A DNA stretch of 64,000 bases from DTU018 sp029550685. GTDB lineage: Bacteria > Bacillota > Syntrophomonadia > Syntrophomonadales > Syntrophomonadaceae. A model generated the notes under the pieces. It saw only the letters and a program-made list of their open reading frames with translations, was not told where the DNA came from and searched no databases. The DNA lies in the NCBI GenBank assembly GCA_035412805.1, contig DAONVO010000002.1:3611-67610 (forward strand), given 5' to 3'. Below, piece by piece: positions 18,075-26,993 of this stretch. Positions within the stretch are counted from its first letter, which is position 1, and each line of letters starts with the position of its first letter. The position numbers and the translations under genes were made by a program.

Positions 18075-19409
18075 GTGAATCTATTTGACTTAAACGCCGG
18101 TTCATCCAAGCAAAAACATGCTCCCCTGGCTTATCGTATGCGACCCAGAAATCTGGACGAAATACTAGGCCAGAAAAAGGTGATAGGCCCCGGTTCGCCG
18201 CTGCGCAGGGCTATTGAACGGGATGAACTTCATTCCTTCGTTCTGTATGGACCACCCGGAACCGGTAAGACCAGCATTGCCCAGATTATTTCTGCCATGA
18301 CTCATTCCTATTTTGTCCCTATGCAGGCGGTTACAGCAGGAGTGGGAGACATTCGCAAAGTTGCTGCTGATGCGGCTGATCGTCTCAAATATTACCAACA
18401 GAAAACTATTTTATTCATCGATGAAATTCACCGTCTCAACAAAGGTCAGCAGGATGTACTGCTGCCTTTTGTAGAGGAAGGAACTCTCTTGCTTATTGGG
18501 GCTACCACAGAAAACCCTCTTTATGAGATCAATAATGCTCTCCTCTCCAGAGTCAAGCTGTATATACTGGAGGCCTTGGAAACAGAAGATATTAAAGCTA
18601 TCATAAAGCAAGCCCTGTCTGACAGCGAAAGAGGCCTGGGAAACTACCATATTAGTTTTGCCGGAAATGCGCTGGATATCCTGGCAGCTGCCAGCAAAGG
18701 CGACGCCCGCATAGCTTTAAATATTTTAGAAACCCTGGTCAATTCCTTTCAGGAAAACGATTCCCTGACCATTGATGATGAACTGATTCAAAAGGTAACC
18801 GGTCATCCTATTCTGAAGTATGACCGGGACGGGGATTATCATTATGACACTATCTCCGCCTTTATAAAAAGTATCCGGGACTCTGATCCCGATGCAGCCG
18901 TCTTCTGGCTGGCGGTAATGCTGGAAGGTGGAGAAGACCCGCGTTTTATAGCTCGACGCCTGATTATTCATGCCGCTGAAGATATTGGCATGGCCGATCC
19001 CCGGGCATTGCTTATCGCCAGTGCCGCAGCTCATGCTGTTGATTATGTCGGACTTCCGGAAGCCCGAATCCCCCTGACTGAAGCCACCATTTACCTGGCT
19101 ACTGCTCCCAAAAGCAATTCCAGCGTTGTGGCTATTGACAGGGCGATATCCGCCGTCAAGCAGCTGAGCAGAATAAAGGTACCGCCTCACCTGGCTGACA
19201 CCTCCCATTCCCAAGCCAAAACCAAGCTGGGCAAAGGACAGGGTTATAAATACCCCCACAGTTATGGCGGTTATGTAAAGCAGACCTATCTGCCTCCGGA
19301 AGCGGCAGATCTGCAATTCTATTTTCCCAGTGAAAATGGCCTGGAACCAAAAATACGTCAATTCATGGAAAAAATATCAGATCTGCAAAAACGGCCGCCC
19401 CATAAATAA
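18075..19409 (+). CDS. rarA: replication-associated recombination protein RarA (MgsA-type AAA+ ATPase)
   Basis: RarA is a clamp-loader-like AAA+ ATPase acting at stalled replication forks. The 444-residue protein contains LAYRMRPRNLDEILGQ, Walker A YGPPGTGKTS near residue 60, Walker B ILFIDEIHRLN, sensor 1 LIGATTENP and arginine finger NALLSRVK, then the C-terminal tetramerisation region (GEDPRFIARRLIIHAAEDIG; KGQGYKYPH). The start is GTG at 18075 with AGAGG upstream. A TATAAT (18039-18044) may be its -10 box, but the -35 box is poor. It is divergent from mnmA. Confidence 0.96.
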   Translation: MNLFDLNAGSSKQKHAPLAYRMRPRNLDEILGQKKVIGPGSPLRRAIERDELHSFVLYGPPGTGKTSIAQIISAMTHSYFVPMQAVTAGVGDIRKVAADAADRLKYYQQKTILFIDEIHRLNKGQQDVLLPFVEEGTLLLIGATTENPLYEINNALLSRVKLYILEALETEDIKAIIKQALSDSERGLGNYHISFAGNALDILAAASKGDARIALNILETLVNSFQENDSLTIDDELIQKVTGHPILKYDRDGDYHYDTISAFIKSIRDSDPDAAVFWLAVMLEGGEDPRFIARRLIIHAAEDIGMADPRALLIASAAAHAVDYVGLPEARIPLTEATIYLATAPKSNSSVVAIDRAISAVKQLSRIKVPPHLADTSHSQAKTKLGKGQGYKYPHSYGGYVKQTYLPPEAADLQFYFPSENGLEPKIRQFMEKISDLQKRPPHK

Positions 19410-19412
19410 TCC

Positions 19413-19440
19413 ACCCCCAGCTGTTGTATACAGCTGGGGG
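19413..19440. terminator. GC-rich hairpin between convergent rarA and trxA
   Basis: CCCCCAGCTG pairs with CAGCTGGGGG around a seven-base loop directly after rarA. No T-run follows at once on either strand. It probably separates the two converging transcripts. Confidence 0.6.
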
Positions 19441-19470
19441 CTACACGGTAACCAGCTAGTTTTTTCAGAT

Positions 19471-19794
19471 TTATATAAACTGATCTATCATTTTTTGCAG
19501 CTGAGCTTTGCCTTGAGCACCCACCACACGCTGAGCTTCATTACCATCCTTAAAGATAACCAGAGTTGGGATGCCACGAATCCCGAACTGGGCTGCCAGT
19601 TCTTTGTTTTCATCTACGTTTACTTTTCCTACCTTTAGCTTACCTTCATAATCGGCAGCTAGACTTTCCACTACGGGACCAACCATTTTGCATGGTCCAC
19701 ACCAGGGAGCCCAAAAGTCTACCAACACCGGCAGTGTTGACTGCTTAACTTCCTGATCAAAATTATCATTGGTCAGCGTTTTTACTTCAGCCAT
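19471..19794 (-). CDS. trxA: thioredoxin
   Basis: The 107-residue cytosolic disulfide reductant has the canonical fold and active site WCGPC (Cys32, Cys35), preceded by VLVDFWAP and followed by the cis-proline segment GIRGIPTLVIF. It lies 30 bases downstream of a CsoR-type metal or sulfur sensor and probably shares its promoter, so its level may follow that sensor. Confidence 0.97.
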   Translation of the reverse strand: MAEVKTLTNDNFDQEVKQSTLPVLVDFWAPWCGPCKMVGPVVESLAADYEGKLKVGKVNVDENKELAAQFGIRGIPTLVIFKDGNEAQRVVGAQGKAQLQKMIDQFI

Positions 19795-19824
19795 TAATAT
19801 GCCCTCCTTCTTATTTGCCCGGAG

Positions 19825-20094
19825 CTAGCGGATCAAACGACCCATTAAAGTTACGATTTCCCGCAAGCCCTCTCCATCAGGGTCGTTTCGTGTAACCGAC
19901 AGCAGACAATCCCGGGCATGATTTTCAAAAATTAATATTCCCACCTGATTGATGGCTGATTTGACAGCCGCTACCTGGTTCAGCACTTCCCCACAATCAG
20001 CTTCTGCTTCAATCATTCGCTGAATGCCTCGTACCTGACCTTCTATGCGGCGCAACCTCATTAAAATGTTTTTGCGAGCTTCTTCCTCGCTCAT
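19825..20094 (-). CDS. CsoR/DUF156 family metal- or persulfide-sensing repressor
   Basis: The 89-residue all-helical protein starts with the DUF156 signature (MRLRRIEGQVRGIQRM). It carries the Cys-His-Cys triad of copper-sensing CsoR as Cys34, His59 and Cys63 with the usual spacing. CstR persulfide sensors have the same two cysteines but usually not this His, so copper is the first guess. A 17-bp operator-like palindrome overlaps its own leader, implying autoregulation with trxA downstream. No copper ATPase or rhodanese gene is in the neighbourhood, which leaves the inducer open. Confidence 0.92.
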   Translation of the reverse strand: MSEEEARKNILMRLRRIEGQVRGIQRMIEAEADCGEVLNQVAAVKSAINQVGILIFENHARDCLLSVTRNDPDGEGLREIVTLMGRLIR

Positions 20095-20098
20095 CCAT

Positions 20099-20154
20099 AT
20101 ACCCCCTTAGGGTATGTTTAAAATAAGTATATAAAGACCCTAAAATAAAGTCAA
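20099..20154 (-). promoter_or_regulatory. promoter and CsoR-type operator of the csoR-like/trxA operon
   Basis: Minus strand: TTGACT (20154-20149), a 17-base spacer and TATACT (20131-20126). Just past the expected start lies ATACCCCCTTAGGGTAT (20099-20115), a G/C-tract palindrome of the kind CsoR proteins bind. The same stretch supplies the AGGGGG ribosome site, so the repressor would cover both. Confidence 0.8.
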
Positions 20155-20234
20155 CTATATATTAGTTTATTCTTTATTCAGAAAGCTAATAGCAGTCAGG
20201 CAGTTTAATATTATAGTATTCCCTGTCATTCAAA

Positions 20235-20264
20235 TAAAAACAGAGGTGGCCTCATGACCACCTC
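20235..20264 (-). terminator. intrinsic terminator after the 35-aa membrane protein gene
   Basis: On the minus strand GAGGTGG (20264-20258) pairs with CCACCTC (20249-20243), followed by TGTTTTTATTTG. Confidence 0.8.
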
Positions 20265-20288
20265 CTTCAAAAATCCAACTAGCTCCAG

Positions 20289-20396
20289 CTATATTAAAAA
20301 TAAATAGTAAATGGCGGCTCCTACACCCATAGCAATTAACGCCCATATAAGGGTGCGAAGCATTTCCATCTTAACCTGCTTGGCAAGTTCTTCCAA
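20289..20396 (-). CDS. very small membrane protein (35 aa)
   Basis: The reading starts at TTG 20396, eight bases after a full AAGGAGG site, and encodes a short amphipathic head (EELAKQVKMEMLR) followed by one membrane helix ending YYLFLI. A terminator lies right behind it. The good ribosome site, the helix and the terminator make it credible. It may share a transcript with the VanW-like gene ending 66-80 bases away upstream. The function is unknown. Confidence 0.6.
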   Translation of the reverse strand: MEELAKQVKMEMLRTLIWALIAMGVGAAIYYLFLI

Positions 20397-20470
20397 TATT
20401 AATGCCTCCTTCAAAAGCTGTAGCGGCTTAGACTTTATCCCATTATAACACAAGCCCAAAACTATGCAGC

Positions 20471-21643
20471 TTATTTATGTTTAGAGGGAGTGATCCCATT
20501 GATGCCGGTTTTATGACCGGAAGCAGCAACTGCTGAATATTCCAGCCGTTCAGTGGCTCGCAGCTGGCCGTCAACAAATCTGTGACGATAGATTATTTCA
20601 CCAGACATGCTTTTTTCCGGCTCTCCTGCAGTTGCTGAAGAAGTTAACAGTGGCCTAAAAGTACGGGATATGGTAATCTTGGGCTCTGAGTTTTTCTGCG
20701 TTCCATAAATCCGGATCAACCCCAACTCTTTGTCCCGGGTTATGAATAAGGCAACTGGTTGGTCAGTTGGATTTAACAACTCCTGGTCAGTGACTTTATA
20801 GACCAGACCTGCTTCTTCTGCTGCCCTAGACAAGGCTTCCTGCCAATTAGCTACTAATTCCTGTCCATTTTCTGCGCTGGCATCAAGCATAAGGTCAATG
20901 GGAATTGACTTACCGGGCAGAACAATTCTTCCTGGCACAGCCCAACTGGCCTCACTTGCTGCCTGGTACTTACTGCCGATAGGAACAGCCTGTACCGACA
21001 GAAGCTCCTCTATATTAGTTATTTGCGAACGGGTGATATTTGGAGAAATGGTCTTTTCCGGTAAAACTACCTTTAATTGATCCTCGTTTAAGGTGGCTAT
21101 AAGCGAATCAACAGCCAAATCGGGAATTATTTGTGCACCGTATTGTTCGGACCGGTGCAGCAGGCAATCACCAACCAACATTACCCCAGCATCAACGGGT
21201 TCTTTAAATTTTGACACCGCCAGATTGTTCAAGCTCTGTCGAAGACGATCATAATCGTATTCCCAAATGGGAGGTATCATCAGTTTCTTGCCCCTTTTCA
21301 GGCTGTGTTCAAGCAGTGACCATCTCCCTATCTGAGAGTCGATTTTCTCTATGGTTGCTTTAGCATCCAATTTTACTCCCAGATCCATAAGCTTCAATTG
21401 ATAAATGTCCTGGCCAACTATGCAATCAATTGACAGGGAGGCAGCAGTATTATAATCCTGCAGCTTGTGCAGAGCTCCAGCCCTGGTCATGTTGCCCAGG
21501 TAAATGGGTCCGGCATAAAGATTACCCGGATAAACAGAAGCGTCCCACTTAGCCAGCAACAGGGACGCAACAAAAATATTCACCATTAATCCACATATTA
21601 GTATAGCTACATATCGGTACATCCGTTTACGGAATACTTCCAT
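20471..21643 (-). CDS. membrane-anchored VanW/YoaR-like envelope protein, divergent
   Basis: The 390-residue protein has one N-terminal membrane helix (about 12-32), a YoaR-like region (GNLYAGPIYLGNMTRAGALHK resembles the repeated beta-grasp of putative peptidoglycan-binding domains) and a VanW-like region where RIVLPGKSIPID stands for the usual KPGEIFSFN. The hallmark GGGICQVSSTLYNA is missing, so if it belongs to VanW it is an inactive or far-diverged member. It is transcribed after a PRC-barrel gene 21 bases upstream. Confidence 0.65.
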   Translation of the reverse strand: MEVFRKRMYRYVAILICGLMVNIFVASLLLAKWDASVYPGNLYAGPIYLGNMTRAGALHKLQDYNTAASLSIDCIVGQDIYQLKLMDLGVKLDAKATIEKIDSQIGRWSLLEHSLKRGKKLMIPPIWEYDYDRLRQSLNNLAVSKFKEPVDAGVMLVGDCLLHRSEQYGAQIIPDLAVDSLIATLNEDQLKVVLPEKTISPNITRSQITNIEELLSVQAVPIGSKYQAASEASWAVPGRIVLPGKSIPIDLMLDASAENGQELVANWQEALSRAAEEAGLVYKVTDQELLNPTDQPVALFITRDKELGLIRIYGTQKNSEPKITISRTFRPLLTSSATAGEPEKSMSGEIIYRHRFVDGQLRATERLEYSAVAASGHKTGINGITPSKHK

Positions 21644-21664
21644 CTCTATATGCCACCGGTTTGA

Positions 21665-22396
21665 TTATTTGACTATCTGTGACAACTCCACAAACTTGTT
21701 GTGTTGTTCAGCCAGATCAATGAGGGCTTCAGTGATAATGGTGCCCTCAGCTATAAGAATTTGCCCATCCTGACCACGTAAATCCCGGATAGCTTTTTTA
21801 CCGGTTAGATATTCCCGCTGGCGTTTCTTAAATAAAGCCGCTCCATCCAGTTCACCTTTTTCTGCCTGACTGGGTTTGCCAGTCTCAGCGGCGGTTTCCG
21901 CCGGGGTAGGCGTGCTTTGCTGAGCTCCCTGCAGGTATTTTACTACCACTACATCAGATCCGTAGGTTAGTACCTGCTGAGCGTCAAGTTCTTCTGCAGC
22001 GGCTTCCTCAGACCGCTGAAAATACAAGCGGGTAATAACACCAGAGTTCTCGTCCAACTGGTACTCAGTCACTTTACCGATAAAATCTCCTCGATCAGTA
22101 AGTAACCGGTTGCCTTTCAACTCCACATTCCGTTTTAGCAAATCGTTGGCTTTGGCGACTTCAGCTATGGAGGTAATATTGTTCTCACTTTCCGTGGTAA
22201 CTGCATGCTCACCTATGCCCATAACTTTGTCGAAGGGTAAAACCCGGGCACCCACATACCAGCTTCCATCGCTTACCAGCAAATATTCTATCCTGCCTTC
22301 TTCTGGGTTGATTACCAAATCCTTTACCTGTCCCACCTGACGCCCATCAATTACCGAGAAGACTGGTAACCCAATGATATCCTGTGTCTTCTTCAT
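21665..22396 (-). CDS. PRC-barrel domain protein with C-terminal helical domain
   Basis: The 243-residue protein has two PRC-barrel units, the first at about 1-75 (IGLPVFSVIDGRQVGQVKDL) and the second at about 90-150 (LLTDRGDFIGKVTEYQLDEN), then a Thr/Pro/Ala linker and a helical tail. It differs from the PRC protein at 16.2-16.6 kb. It lies in an apparent operon with the TPR-like gene upstream (21 bases) and the VanW-like gene downstream. The function is unknown. Confidence 0.8.
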   Translation of the reverse strand: MKKTQDIIGLPVFSVIDGRQVGQVKDLVINPEEGRIEYLLVSDGSWYVGARVLPFDKVMGIGEHAVTTESENNITSIAEVAKANDLLKRNVELKGNRLLTDRGDFIGKVTEYQLDENSGVITRLYFQRSEEAAAEELDAQQVLTYGSDVVVVKYLQGAQQSTPTPAETAAETGKPSQAEKGELDGAALFKKRQREYLTGKKAIRDLRGQDGQILIAEGTIITEALIDLAEQHNKFVELSQIVK

Positions 22397-22417
22397 TACT
22401 TTCTAACCTCCATCGGC

Positions 22418-23767
22418 TCACGCCAGCATTTTTTCATTAACTTTCATGCGCACTAAACGCGGTACTTCAAAAATAGGAGTGCCTGCCAGACCTAATCGAT
22501 TTAATTCATCAGCCAGTAGGTTGATATATTGCTTTTGCTGTCTCAGTTCCATAGTCATGGCAGGTTGAGCACTAATAGTTTGTATAAGATCATCCAAAAT
22601 AATTTCGGCTTGCTCGTAGTTACCGATATTCTGAAGAATACTCACCAGTTCCATTCCCAGTAGATATTTCAGCTCATCATCGGTACTTACCTGCAGTGCT
22701 CTAGTAAAGCTCTCGGCTGCTCCGTCCAAATCTCCTTGAGCTTTAGCCTCAAACCCCCTCTCTATCCAGTCGGCTAATTCGGCTTGATCATCTGACTGCC
22801 GGCTATCATCAGTGGGGCTGGCTGCATCAGAGAAAACTTTTATATCTTGATTCAGATTATCCTTTGTTTCCCGGATATCGTCAACTGTAGCTGGAGCATC
22901 AGAATAATCTGCCGTAGCAATTGCCTGCTGATCGGGACCAACTTCGCTATCTGCTGCCTGCTGATCAGGAGCACTGTCTATTACAGCACTTTCAGACATA
23001 CTGGGGCTGTATTGGTCCGCAGATAGCAATTTAACATCTTGGGTAATATCGTGGTATTCTTTTTCAGTTTCAGATTGACTTTCCAACTCTTCAGAATAAT
23101 GGAGATCGGGCGGTTCCATATCTAGTGTCGGTAGGCTGGATAAATCTCCAGCAAAAACTGCAGCCAGCTGTTCTGCTTCAGGAATAATCTGCTCAGATAC
23201 ACTGTCCGGTTTCTGATCAGTTAAATCTTTACCCCGTGTCTGAGCCCGTCTCTGATCCTCAGGTAAATATTGCGCCGGAACGAAATCAACTGGAGTATCA
23301 GCTGCTGGTGAAGAAACGGTCTCATTGGCAAGTACTTCTTCCGGTATAGTGCTTTGTTCCGGTGGTTCACTCAGGGCATGATCCCCGGCAACAAAGGCCA
23401 CCTCAGTCTGCTGGGTTGTATCAGCGGCTGAATTAACAGCAAAAACCGTGGTTTCTCCACCGGGAACGGTCAAGGAGGACTTGCCAGCCAATTCCGAACC
23501 TAATTCATCTGATTGCCCATTTAGATTAAAGAGTTCTGGTTTACACATTACCAGGATTAGTACGGCAAATATGGCGCCATAAACCAGTATGGTAATCCCT
23601 GTTCCCAGGTGTTGTACGCTGAAGGGAAATGCGGTAATCATCAGATAGGATAGAACCAAAACCAAAATAATTGTTTTTATGTCGAAGCCATCCTTGTTGA
23701 GCAGGTAGGCAATCCAGCAAGCTATAGGAATAAATACCAAGCTTATATAAAACAAATATTCGGTCAT
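22418..23767 (-). CDS. membrane protein with long acidic linker and C-terminal TPR-like domain
   Basis: The first about 95 residues form three hydrophobic segments. A long low-complexity acidic region (about 100-340), rich in Asp, Glu, Ser, Ala and Gln, follows. The C-terminus (about 345-449) holds a tetratricopeptide-like unit (WIERGFEAKAQGDLDGAAESF, then ELVSILQNIGNYEQAEIILD). It looks like an envelope scaffold displaying a TPR domain on a flexible tether. The ATG at 23767 lies six bases after AAGGGG; GTG at 23770 is too close. No specific family is recognised. Confidence 0.75.
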   Translation of the reverse strand: MTEYLFYISLVFIPIACWIAYLLNKDGFDIKTIILVLVLSYLMITAFPFSVQHLGTGITILVYGAIFAVLILVMCKPELFNLNGQSDELGSELAGKSSLTVPGGETTVFAVNSAADTTQQTEVAFVAGDHALSEPPEQSTIPEEVLANETVSSPAADTPVDFVPAQYLPEDQRRAQTRGKDLTDQKPDSVSEQIIPEAEQLAAVFAGDLSSLPTLDMEPPDLHYSEELESQSETEKEYHDITQDVKLLSADQYSPSMSESAVIDSAPDQQAADSEVGPDQQAIATADYSDAPATVDDIRETKDNLNQDIKVFSDAASPTDDSRQSDDQAELADWIERGFEAKAQGDLDGAAESFTRALQVSTDDELKYLLGMELVSILQNIGNYEQAEIILDDLIQTISAQPAMTMELRQQKQYINLLADELNRLGLAGTPIFEVPRLVRMKVNEKMLA

Positions 23768-23966
23768 CACTATCCCCTTTCCCCATATTCAGCTTTAAGT
23801 ATTTTATTTTCCACAATAACACCGATTTTTCCTCTCAATATTAAGTTTAAATTTTTACAGAAGTTAATCTATTCATATTAGGATCTTTTTCTTCATAAGT
23901 AATTAAGTGGCATTATAGTTTTTTAATTGGTATTAAAGAAGGATTTCACATATCAAGGGGAGAATA

Positions 23967-24026
23967 ATGATGGTGGTGTGGTCAGGCATATTTATGTCTG
24001 AGTGTAAAGCGAAAAATAATTTCTAA
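23967..24026 (+). CDS. possible 19-aa leader peptide upstream of the first thiolase gene
   Basis: AAGGGGAG stands five bases before ATG 23967, and the reading MMVVWSGIFMSECKAKNNF ends with TAA at 24026, immediately before the thiolase ribosome site. The second thiolase copy lacks it. It may be a leader or chance; there is no run of one amino acid that would suggest attenuation. Confidence 0.35.
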   Translation: MMVVWSGIFMSECKAKNNF

Positions 24027-24038
24027 GGGGGAAAGCTA

Positions 24039-25319
24039 ATGCAGAACGTGTATGTTGTGGAGGCTGCACGTACACCAGTAGCCCGTGCAGGAAAACAGTC
24101 TTGGTTTACCAACATTCGTGCAGAGGAACTATCTGCCTTTGTCTTCAAAGAGCTGAGAAAGAGAATCGGCCTGGAAGACAAAGCAAAACAAGGTATCATT
24201 GATGACGTAGTGTGGGCAACCACCGCCAATGCCTTTATGGAACAGGGGTTGAACATAGGCCGCCTGGCTTGGATCCTGTCCGATGGTTCCTATGATGTTC
24301 CTGGTTGTACGGTTGACCGGTTCTGTGCTTCTGGATTGAACTCCATTCAGTTTGCCATCGCCACCATGATGGTTGGCTGGGGCGGAGACGTTGAGATTGC
24401 CGGTGGTGTCCAACATATGACCCATATTCCTATGGGTGCCGGTGCTGATCTCCATCCTGATTTGGGCAATTACATGAATTTAGGAGCAATTAACATGGGT
24501 TACACTGCTGAAATCGTAGCCCGCCGCTTTAACGTTACCCGTGAACAGCAAGACGAGTTTGCTATGGAATCCCACCTGAAGTGCGCCGCTGCTCAGGCTG
24601 CCAACAAGGTTAAAGATGTCATTATCCCCATTCAAGTTAAAGTTCCGGCTAAAGGTGCCAAGGATACCAACCCGCACAACATGCCTGCCCTGTATGTAGC
24701 CAGCGATCACCTGGCTAAAGCCGCTGCTGAAAAAGGTGAAGAACTGGTAGAATGTGTCGTAGCCCGTGACCAGGGTGTACGCCCTGACACCAATATGGAA
24801 ACTCTGGCCAAGATGCCCACTGTTTTCATGCAGGACGAAGCTGCCACCGTTACCGCTGGTAACGCCTCTCAGATCAATGACGCTGCTGCCGGTGTTGTCC
24901 TGGCCACCGACGAAGGTGCCAAGGCACTGGGCAAGAAGCCGATTATGAAGATGGTCAGCTGGGCAGTAGTTGGTCTGGAACCCGATATCATGGGTATCGG
25001 TCCTGCCCTGGCTATACCCAAGGTTCTCAAGAGAGCCGGTATGACCAAAGATCAGATCGATCTGTGGGAAATTAATGAAGCTTTCGCATCCCAGGCATAC
25101 TACTGCAGAGAAACCCTGGGACTGCCCAAAGATCGTGTAAATGTATGGGGATCTGGTATTTCCATCGGCCATCCTCTGGCCTGCACCGGTGCCCGTATTG
25201 CCGCCGATATTACAGCCATGTTCAGAGATCCCGACTTTGCCGATGTAGAATACATCGTCGAGTCCATGTGTATCGGTCACGGTCATGGTGCTGCTGCTAT
25301 TTGGCAGAGAGTAAAATAA
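24039..25319 (+). CDS. acetyl-CoA/3-ketoacyl-CoA thiolase, copy 1
   Basis: Thiolases cleave 3-ketoacyl-CoA with CoA, or condense two acyl-CoA. The 426-residue protein has the nucleophilic Cys96 in VDRFCASGLNS, then NEAFASQ, His378 in GHPLACTGAR and Cys411 in CIGHGHGAA, giving the Cys-His-Cys set. The usual GGG near the C-terminus is GHG here, and ALGHPLG is SIGHPLA, so it belongs to a diverged thiolase branch. A beta-oxidation role fits a syntrophic fatty-acid degrader, but direction and chain length are not readable. The ribosome site is AAGGGGGAAAG, and a terminator follows. Codon choice looks optimised (many GCC, GGT, CTG), which suggests high expression. Confidence 0.93.
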   Translation: MQNVYVVEAARTPVARAGKQSWFTNIRAEELSAFVFKELRKRIGLEDKAKQGIIDDVVWATTANAFMEQGLNIGRLAWILSDGSYDVPGCTVDRFCASGLNSIQFAIATMMVGWGGDVEIAGGVQHMTHIPMGAGADLHPDLGNYMNLGAINMGYTAEIVARRFNVTREQQDEFAMESHLKCAAAQAANKVKDVIIPIQVKVPAKGAKDTNPHNMPALYVASDHLAKAAAEKGEELVECVVARDQGVRPDTNMETLAKMPTVFMQDEAATVTAGNASQINDAAAGVVLATDEGAKALGKKPIMKMVSWAVVGLEPDIMGIGPALAIPKVLKRAGMTKDQIDLWEINEAFASQAYYCRETLGLPKDRVNVWGSGISIGHPLACTGARIAADITAMFRDPDFADVEYIVESMCIGHGHGAAAIWQRVK

Positions 25320-25351
25320 TCCAGCCGAATAGTTTTATACTAAGCTTATTC

Positions 25352-25383
25352 AGCGGGAGACCTTATAGGTTTCCCGCTTTTTT
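25352..25383 (+). terminator. intrinsic terminator of thiolase copy 1
   Basis: AGCGGGA pairs with TCCCGCT (25352-25378) with an inner ACCT/AGGT stem, followed by six T. Confidence 0.85.
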
Positions 25384-25680
25384 GTGTCAAAATGTCTATA
25401 ATGACCGGGGAAATGTCAATCTTGCGTAATTTCTAAATATTTTTGATTTATTTTTGCATTGTAAATTACTAGACTATTAATTTATGTTATGAAATAATTT
25501 AACCAGAACCACCCTTCCCCATACATCAGGTACAGCTTAAATGCTGGCCAATATTACGAAAATTTAATCTTTTTCCGGGTTATAGATTCCTAACTACATT
25601 TATGAAATACTAATAGGTAAGCAGCAGGCTTGTAATTACAGCCTGTTTAGTGCGAAAACAAAAATTAAGGGGGAAAATGC

Positions 25681-26961
25681 ATGCAGAACGTATATGTTGT
25701 GGAGGCTGCACGTACACCAGTAGCCCGTGCAGGAAAACAGTCTTGGTTTACCAACATTCGTGCAGAGGAACTATCTGCCTTTGTCTTCAAAGAGCTGAGA
25801 AAGAGAATCGGCCTGGAAGACAAAGCAAAACAAGGTATCATTGATGACGTAGTGTGGGCAACCACCGCCAATGCCTTTATGGAACAGGGGTTGAACATAG
25901 GCCGCCTGGCTTGGATCCTGTCCGATGGTTCCTATGATGTTCCTGGTTGTACGGTTGACCGGTTCTGTGCTTCTGGATTGAACTCCATTCAGTTTGCCAT
26001 CGCCACCATGATGGTTGGCTGGGGCGGAGACGTTGAGATTGCCGGTGGTGTCCAACATATGACCCATATTCCTATGGGTGCCGGTGCTGATCTCCATCCT
26101 GATTTGGGCAATTACATGAATTTAGGAGCAATTAACATGGGTTACACTGCTGAAATCGTAGCCCGCCGCTTTAACGTTACCCGTGAACAGCAAGACGAGT
26201 TTGCTATGGAATCCCACCTGAAGTGCGCCGCTGCTCAGGCTGCCAACAAGGTTAAAGATGTCATTATCCCCATTCAAGTTAAAGTTCCGGCTAAAGGTGC
26301 CAAGGATACCAACCCGCACAACATGCCTGCCCTGTATGTAGCCAGCGATCACCTGGCTAAAGCCGCTGCTGAAAAAGGTGAAGAACTGGTAGAATGTGTC
26401 GTAGCCCGTGACCAGGGTGTACGCCCTGACACCAATATGGAAACTCTGGCCAAGATGCCCACTGTTTTCATGCAGGACGAAGCTGCCACCGTTACCGCTG
26501 GTAACGCCTCTCAGATCAATGACGCTGCTGCCGGTGTTGTCCTGGCCACCGACGAAGGTGCCAAGGCACTGGGCAAGAAGCCGATTATGAAGATGGTCAG
26601 CTGGGCAGTAGTTGGTCTGGAACCCGATATCATGGGTATCGGTCCTGCCCTGGCTATACCCAAGGTTCTCAAGAGAGCCGGTATGACCAAAGATCAGATC
26701 GATCTGTGGGAAATTAATGAAGCTTTCGCATCCCAGGCATACTACTGCAGAGAAACCCTGGGACTGCCCAAAGATCGTGTAAATGTATGGGGATCTGGTA
26801 TTTCCATCGGCCATCCTCTGGCCTGCACCGGTGCCCGTATTGCCGCCGATATTACAGCCATGTTCAGAGATCCCGACTTTGCCGATGTAGAATACATCGT
26901 CGAGTCCATGTGTATCGGTCACGGTCATGGTGCTGCTGCTATTTGGCAGAGAGTAAAATAA
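25681..26961 (+). CDS. acetyl-CoA/3-ketoacyl-CoA thiolase, copy 2
   Basis: The protein (426 residues) is identical to copy 1, with the same Cys96, His378 and Cys411. Its leader is different: AAGGGGG precedes the start in an otherwise unrelated upstream sequence, so the two copies can be regulated separately or simply double the dose. A terminator separates copy 1 from it, so it needs its own promoter in 25384-25680; none is clear by eye. The near-identity, including third-codon positions, points to recent duplication or ongoing gene conversion. Confidence 0.93.
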   Translation: MQNVYVVEAARTPVARAGKQSWFTNIRAEELSAFVFKELRKRIGLEDKAKQGIIDDVVWATTANAFMEQGLNIGRLAWILSDGSYDVPGCTVDRFCASGLNSIQFAIATMMVGWGGDVEIAGGVQHMTHIPMGAGADLHPDLGNYMNLGAINMGYTAEIVARRFNVTREQQDEFAMESHLKCAAAQAANKVKDVIIPIQVKVPAKGAKDTNPHNMPALYVASDHLAKAAAEKGEELVECVVARDQGVRPDTNMETLAKMPTVFMQDEAATVTAGNASQINDAAAGVVLATDEGAKALGKKPIMKMVSWAVVGLEPDIMGIGPALAIPKVLKRAGMTKDQIDLWEINEAFASQAYYCRETLGLPKDRVNVWGSGISIGHPLACTGARIAADITAMFRDPDFADVEYIVESMCIGHGHGAAAIWQRVK

Positions 26962-26993
26962 TCCAGCCGAATAGTTTTATATTAAGCTTATTC

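Noticed and set aside
24480..25286. Long open frame on the strand opposite thiolase copy 1, and its twin opposite copy 2
   Set aside because: It mirrors the codon bias of the real gene, has no family resemblance or ribosome site, and is repeated only because the gene is.
25384..25680. Insertion sequence as cause of the thiolase duplication
   Set aside because: No transposase, terminal inverted repeats or target duplication seen in the spacer.
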